A DNA stretch of 64,000 bases. It comes from Scilla litardierei. Taxonomy: Eukaryota; Streptophyta; Magnoliopsida; Asparagales; Asparagaceae. Shown here one piece after another: positions 57,691 through 64,000 of the stretch (position 1 is its first letter; every line of letters begins with the position of its first letter). The DNA is taken from NCBI GenBank assembly GCA_030789695.1, contig CM061130.1, positions 10,345,860 through 10,409,859 on the forward strand, given 5' to 3'. Both the position numbers and the translations under genes were made by a program. The notes under the pieces are model-generated. The model was not told the DNA's origin. It worked only from the letters and a program-made list of their open reading frames with translations, and did not search any database.

Positions 57691-59452
57691 TGAGGTAGGA
57701 ATCAATCTTGGATTTGGAAATTTAATTAGGGTTTTATTTTATTATGTTTTTACATCATGTTTTATCAATATGAAGTGGTGGTAATCAAATTAATATGCCA
57801 TGATTCAATTTTCATGAATCTCCCATGAAAATTCTTAGCAAAATTACCGTCTTTGAAATTCTGAAATCTTGAAGTCTGTTTTTTCCTTGATTCTGGTTAC
57901 TGTAGCTCGAATTAGGGTTCAAAAAAATATGAGCTTATAGATCTTGAAGTTCTACCCCAAAATCATATAAATTTTGATATATGTTCAATTCCGAATTTGG
58001 GAGCAAAAATTCCATCTTTACAACATGTCTGTTTGAATTTCAATCTTGACATTGTTTAGTAAAATTGGTCTAAACTCCTGCACACATCATGGAATTTTAT
58101 GATCTTAGTCTTGTTGGAAAGTTAACAAGTTTATCTAAAATTTCATCAGATTTATTATATGTCAAAATTCTGGCTGCAACATGCTTAAAATTGGATTTCA
58201 ATACAGACCTTGAAATTTGTCTGAAAAACTGACTTGACACACTTCACCAAATAATTCACGATAAATCACCTACTTAATATGTTTGTGTGAAATTTTATCT
58301 GTGAATCCAGGACTAATATATCTATAACTTTCATTTGGAACAATTTGTCAAATTCTCAATAAAGATTGATGTTATATGCCATGTATTTTCAACTTCTGAA
58401 AATTCCAGCAATCTGAAGTACTAAAGTGGTGTTATAAATTGTGCTCTATTGCTATTTCACCCTCTATAGTGCATGATTATTGTTGCTGCATGGAAGATAG
58501 ATTCATGATATGTTTTTCCAATGGATTTGTTAATGTTCTTACGGACATACACGTCACGTTCACCACGTGTTCGTGAAAATGCCACAATGAAGTGGAAGTT
58601 GAATAATATAAGCAATGAGCTTGTAAACATTTGTGCTATGAAACATGTTGTGAAATAGCAATGATGGGGTCATGTGAAGCATGGTATCATATGTTATGAG
58701 TGATGAATTGAAATGGCTATGTTGAAGGGCATGACACTTTGGTGCATGACCCATTTGATATATGATTTGATTACGATGGAGGGCATGTCACTTCGATGCA
58801 TGACCCATGTTAGTGTGGAATGTGAAACCATGCAACGTGTCCCCTTCAGTGCTACATGCAATATTAAATAATATTTAGAATGTCTCACTCCTCCCTAAGG
58901 AGGGTGAGTTAGCAAAACCCGGGGTTTAGGTGGGATTTGAGTAAATTGTGGATATGAGGCATGTGCTGAGAAGTTGGGGGAAATGATTATGTGATATGTG
59001 ATATTTATACCCACTCGCCTTTACCGGGAGTGGAGGAGATATTTATACCCATTCGCCTTTACCGGGAGTGGAGGGGACATACGGAGGTGGTGTTATTGTG
59101 GAAGAGCCTCAGTCCTGCCAGGGACGGGGGAGCTGAGAGGCCCGGCGTACAGTGCCCGTGTCCACTCCGTCGTGTGCTATATTCACCCCAAATTTAGGGT
59201 GATGTCCAGGTTCTGAATCACACAGTTCACCCAAGTTCCAATTAATTCAATTATAAAATATTAAAATGAGAATTTGGCATGTTACTCCTTCTACTGGCAG
59301 TACTCCCCTGTTTCCTTTACTTGCTTCTTCAGTGACACTGTGTTATGCTTCCGACACTTGTGATTCCCTTTTAAATTGTGATTGCATGAATATTTGTATC
59401 GTTATTCATGCTAACCCTTTTCTTGCAGCAGCTCGACATTGGATCGCAGGTA

Positions 59453-61255
59453 CAAGGCAATGCAAGAGAAATAGAGCATGTAACTAAGTAACATAATGAA
59501 AATTAAATAGCTAAACAAGAGGATCATACATGCGGTCCAATGTCGAGTTACTACAAGAAAAGGGTTAGCACGAATAATAATAATAATAGCACAAGTGTCC
59601 AGGCAACCAGTATCTAATAAGATAAGTGTAAGTGCCTGAGGTATGACACAGAGTCACAAAGAAACAGTTCAATGGAAGGGGAAGTGCTGCCAGCAGAAGG
59701 AGTAAAACGCAAATTCTTATTTTATTATTTTATAATTGAATTAATTGGAACTTGGGTAAACTGTATGATACCAGGACCTGAACATCACCCCAAATTTGGG
59801 GTGAATATAGTACACGACGCAGTGGACACAGGCACTGTACGCCGGGCCTCTCAGCTCCACCGTCCCTGGCAGGAGTGAGGCTCTCCCATAATAACACAAC
59901 CTCCGTATGTCCCCTCCACTCCCGGTAAAGGTGAGTGGGTATAAATATCACATATCACATAATCATTGCCCCCAACTTCTCAGTCCAGGCCTCATATCCA
60001 CAATTTACTTAAATCCCACCTAAAACCCGGGTTTTGTTAACTCACCCTCATTAGAGAGGACTGAGACATTTAAGAGTTTCATTTTATCATTTTAGTAATG
60101 AAGGAGTCATGTTATATGGCATCACATTCCCTATTCATATCAACATGGGTCATGCACCGGAGTGTCATACCCTCCATCGTAGTCATATCAACCCATCATC
60201 ACATCATATATAGTACCATGCATGACATGCTCCCAACATTACATGTTCATATCAAATCTCATTGCATAACCATATGATTGAGTAGTCCTCATATTTTTGG
60301 CATTTACCTTCACTTAGGCGTTTTCACAAACACGTGATGAGCGTGACGTATATGTCTGTAGTCACATTAGCAAACCAATTAACAAAACATATTGTTAGCA
60401 TATCTTCCAAGTAAAAACAATAGTCATGCATCATAGCGGATGGATTAGCAACAATACACAATTCATCACACCACTTATCCATTTAGCTTACAGGATATAC
60501 ACATGCAGTCATAAAGATGGCTCATACCACCCAATTATAATTAGAATTTAACAAAACTTCCTAAATGAAAGTTATAGATATGTTAGTCCGAGATTCACAG
60601 ATAAAACTTCAGGCAGAAATATTAAGTATATGATTTATAGTGAATTATTTGGTAAAGTATGTCAAATCTGTTTTTCAGACAGATTTCAGGATCTGTATTG
60701 AAAGCCAATTTTGGGCATGTTGCAGCCAGAAATTCGACATTTAAGCACTATGATGAATTTTTAGGAAAACTTGTTAACTTTCCAACAAGGCCAAGAACTT
60801 GAAATTCCATTGTGTGTGCAGGTGTTGAGATCAATTTTAAAGATGGAATATTAACTTGTCAAAACTGGAAATCAAACAGACATGTTATAAAGATGGAATT
60901 TTTACTCCTAATTTCTGAATTGAACATATATCAAAATTTATATGATTTTGGGGTATAACTTCAAGATCTACAAGTACATAATTTTTTCGAAACCTAATTC
61001 AAGCTACAGTGACCAAAATTCACATAACAACACGCAACAGAATTTCAGATTTCCAAGAGAGCAGATTTTGCTTGAAGTTTCAAGAGTAATTAGTGAAATT
61101 GAAACATGATACATGAATTTTTCACTATCCCTATTACATATTAAGTAAATCATGCTATAAAAACATAATAGCAAAAATCAATTCAATGGAATTCCAAAAC
61201 CAAGAGGGTTCCTACCTCAAAAGTTGATTTATGTGCCTATAAATGTGAGTGATTG
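59453..61255 (-). repeat. LARD-A LTR fragment, inverted, tail to tail with copy 4
   Basis: It has the same organisation as 52546-54485, including the same far boundary beyond GAGGTAGGAACCC. The part 61010-61255 is almost identical to 54230-54480, while other parts differ clearly. Confidence 0.78.
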
Positions 61256-61690
61256 ATATGCATGTATCAATATGAAGTTATGAGGGTAGTGACATGATAA
61301 ACTATATAAATGAAAGTTGTTTATGCATAAACAATTCAATTATTTATATCTATATGTTATGCCTAAATTATATACGTATCAATCACTCATATACAATCAA
61401 CCATTTATATAGTTTGTGATTAGCGCATGCGTATGTCTGGGATACATGAATATGTATCATATTTATAGTAAGTATCCAAATATGTATCATAAATGGTCTA
61501 TATCATATATATCCATATGATATACACGTACAGTCACATGATTCCCGTATGTCACCTTAATTTGCCATATGATTAAATATAACTTAGTCATATAATGGTC
61601 CAATGTATATCATATATACATTAGTCATATATATATATGATATATATGGATATTTAGTCACTTATATTGGGTATATAAGTTATAGTTAAA
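61256..61690. other. AT-rich junction with a weak foldback
   Basis: Inverted pieces are visible: GTGAGTGATTGATATG (about 61245) against CGTATCAATCACTCATAT (about 61375), and AACTATATAAATG against CATTTATATAGTTT. (TA)-rich words follow. No gene is present. Confidence 0.5.
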
Positions 61691-62678
61691 CTTTTGTATG
61701 AATTGGTGTATGTGGAGTGTAGATGGATGTTTATAATTATTTGGCTATTACGGCAGAATATGCATAGGATGTTGAAAGGTAGTTATATATATAGCAGATG
61801 GCAGGAAACATATTGTGTTTGTGCACTCTTGTGTGTATTATGTATGATATATGTACCTATCTGTGTGAGGCAGTAGGTGCACTGCTATGGATGTGAGGTT
61901 ATGTGTATATTTATTTATAGTTATGATTGTGAACCTTATGTGACTTGATCATCATGTGCTAGTACGTGTACGTGAATGTATGTATGGATGTGACTAAAAA
62001 TTGTGTGTATATAGGTATTTATGTGCCTATGAATGTGAGTGAGCCCATATGACTAAGTATTGGGAGTATAGGGATTCGGTGTACATACGATGTGACACCG
62101 TGATAGTGACCCTATCTATCAAGCAATGGTGTGTAGATTAATGTGTATTGCTGGGTGTCTCTGTATGGATGTAGACGTATATGTAAATATATATAAAGAG
62201 ATAGAATATAAATCGTTTATACTTGAATGTATTGTGATGTATCAGAAAGCATGTCAAGTATGAATACCTTATGTATCATGATATGGATATGGTGTGTGCC
62301 CTATGCATATAGATATGAGTTGTGATCTAAATACATGTAATAATACGTATAGAGACGTATTTGTCATGTGTGATGTATATGTTAATGTGTGAATATGTGT
62401 GCTTAGATGTTTATGTGAAGAACATATACGTATGTGTATGTAATGATGCATATAGTGATTTGGATGTGCTACTAGATGAGTAATAGGATGTAACTGTGAC
62501 AGGTGTGCGATGCGGATGTGTATGGATGATAGGGAAACATATAGTGTATATAAGTGTGGTGTAGATACGAATTCTTGTTTGTACTCCATGGGTAGTAAGA
62601 CCATCATACTTAGCTGACCTCGGTAAGGTTCACACCCTAGGAAGTCTGAGGACGGACTTTATTTTAAGGTGGGTAGGA
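61691..62678 (+). mobile_element. LARD-A internal domain, 3' part, copy 5
   Basis: It aligns with 30140-31114 and 56050-56968 and ends with TTTTAAGGTGGGTAGGA. It is non-coding and G-biased. Confidence 0.78.
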
Positions 62679-64000
62679 TGGCATGCCCTATTTTTCACTA
62701 AACGTGTATTCTACTAAACACACGAGGTATTTCTACCTACGATGCATACGTGGGCATGAAATAAGCGTAAATATCGATGTATGTAACGTAGTGCAAGGGG
62801 GATTAGGCCGTAATACGTGGCTAAGGAAAGAGAATGCGAAATGTGAATGCGGGAGAAGTGCAAATGATGTCGTGGGTGTAAAACAACAGGAGTGTGTTAA
62901 ACGTGTGTGTGTGAAGCATGTATGCATGTATAGATAAGCGTGGATGTGTGTATGGAGAGCCATGCTAGTGTGAAAGGGGTTAGGAGTCAATGGCAACCCC
63001 CGTAAATTTTTAGAAAGGTTAGAGGCAAAACGGTATTTTTGACTAAAACTGCTGTGTGTACATACTAATGTTGTATATGCATAAAGTAACGGCAAACTTG
63101 TAAATACCAAGATGATGGAGGGGTATTATGGTCATTTAACTTATTGCATGCTTATCCTAAAGATGCTTCTAGGTGGAGATATTTTAAGAGAATCGTCTTC
63201 TAAATTCTTTTACTTTCTTCTCTTTTATATCTTCTATTTTCCTCTTTTTCCCTTTTCTTTTCCTACCCTACATGGCCGGCCACCCCTATCCTCATTTCCC
63301 CCTCATTTAACAAATGAAAACCCTAATTCCCATTCACAAATAGAAGGAAGCCATGCTTGCTTGAAGAGAGAAGAAGATGGAGAAGAAAGAAAGAGGAAGA
63401 GAAGAGGAAATTAAGCTTTTGAAGTAGGAACTCTCTTGGTTTGGAATTCCAACAAATTAATTTTTGTTAATATGTTTTTATAGCATGTTTTATCCAATAT
63501 TTGATGAGGATAGTCAATTTTTACCTGATATGGCACAATTTCACAATTTCCCTTTGAAATTCCTAGCAAAGTCATATCCTTTTGACATTCTGAAATCTTG
63601 ATGTCTATTGTTGCCTTTATTATGGTTACTATAGCTTGACTTAGGTTTTGAAACAAATATAAGCTTGTAGATCTTGAAGTTATACCCCAAAATCATATAA
63701 ATTTTGATATAGTTTCAATTCAGAAATTAGGAGCAATAAATCCATCTTTACAACATGTCTGTTTGATTTTTAGTAGTGACACCGTTTAGTAAAATTGGCC
63801 TAGACACCTGCACATATCATGGAATTTTATGATCTTGGTCTTGTTGAAAAGTTAACAAGTTTTTCTAAAAATTCATCAGAGTGGTTATATGTCGAATTTC
63901 TGGCTCCAAAATGCCCAAAATTGGCTTCCAATACAGACCCTGAAATCTGTCTGAAAAACAGATTTGACACATTTCACCAATTAATTCACCATAAATCATA
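62679..64000 (+). repeat. LARD-A LTR, copy 5, cut by the window end
   Basis: It starts TGGCATGCCC. Landmarks are a weak hairpin (63146-63166), CATGGCCGGCCACC (about 63272), a shorter GAAGA tract (63364-63412), GAAGTAGGAAC and a GTTACTATAGCTTGA-type phrase. It continues past the window. Confidence 0.82.
63146..63166 (+). promoter_or_regulatory. LARD-A LTR hairpin, copy 5, degenerate
   Basis: GCATGCTTA and TAAAGATGC are separated by a 3-base loop TCC. Seven of nine pairs form. It sits 467 bases from the LTR start. Confidence 0.4.

Larger units (their letters stand above)
56969..59452 (+). repeat. LARD-A LTR, copy 4, truncated at its 3' end
   Basis: It starts TGTCATGCCC and shows all landmarks of the family, including the hairpin (57431-57453) and a GAT-type microsatellite in the purine tract. 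It breaks off after GGATCGCAGGTA, where a minus-strand fragment begins. Confidence 0.82.

Overview
The window is a stack of nested transposable elements from a flowering-plant nuclear genome. I see no host gene in it. The plant assignment rests on the lineages present: two Sirevirus-type Ty1/copia elements, an Athila-like Ty3/gypsy element with a tRNA-Asp primer site, an L1 LINE with a plant-type zinc-knuckle ORF1, Helitrons ending in a hairpin plus CTAG, tRNA-derived SINEs, and a large non-coding LTR element of the LARD kind. I cannot name the species.

Layout. The base layer is a LARD-like family ('LARD-A') with ~3.0 kb LTRs that start TGTCATGCCC and end GGGGCATGACA, and a ~3.3 kb non-coding internal domain made of degenerate TATG/TGTA words. 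The first copy runs from before the window to ~45908. Its 5' LTR (4023-4438 plus 13945-14936) is interrupted by a 9.5 kb Sirevirus (4439-13939). The 3' end of another Sirevirus (1-4022) borders it on the left. Its internal domain (14937-17037 plus 29847-31114) carries a 12.8 kb cluster inserted in a TA microsatellite: two Helitrons head to tail, a minus-strand LINE, two further Helitron ends with ~5 kb of repeats between them, two SINEs and a foldback MITE. Its 3' LTR (31115-32864 plus 44663-45908) is interrupted by an 11.8 kb Athila-like element (32865-44657) with a perfect 5-bp target duplication. From 45909 to the end the same family and a relative ('LTR-B') recur as inverted, truncated and tail-to-tail copies.

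Coding content is all element-borne and mostly broken. The Sirevirus has gag and pol with stops and frameshifts. The LINE has both ORFs with stops. The Athila-like element has gag and protease but no reverse transcriptase, RNase H or integrase, yet keeps an uninterrupted 699-codon extra ORF behind what looks like its own promoter.

The signals I rate highest are structural. First, an array of five stem-loops in the Athila-like LTR has one near-constant 14-base loop (TTGCAAGAGATTGG) and five different stems. Second, a hairpin ~450 bases into each LARD-A LTR shows compensatory changes between copies. Third, arrays of a CTCGGCCGAG palindrome lie upstream of both the LTR TATA-like box and an internal TATA box. 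Fourth, the LINE ORF1 and ORF2 overlap as TAATG. All identity figures are counted by eye on short stretches.
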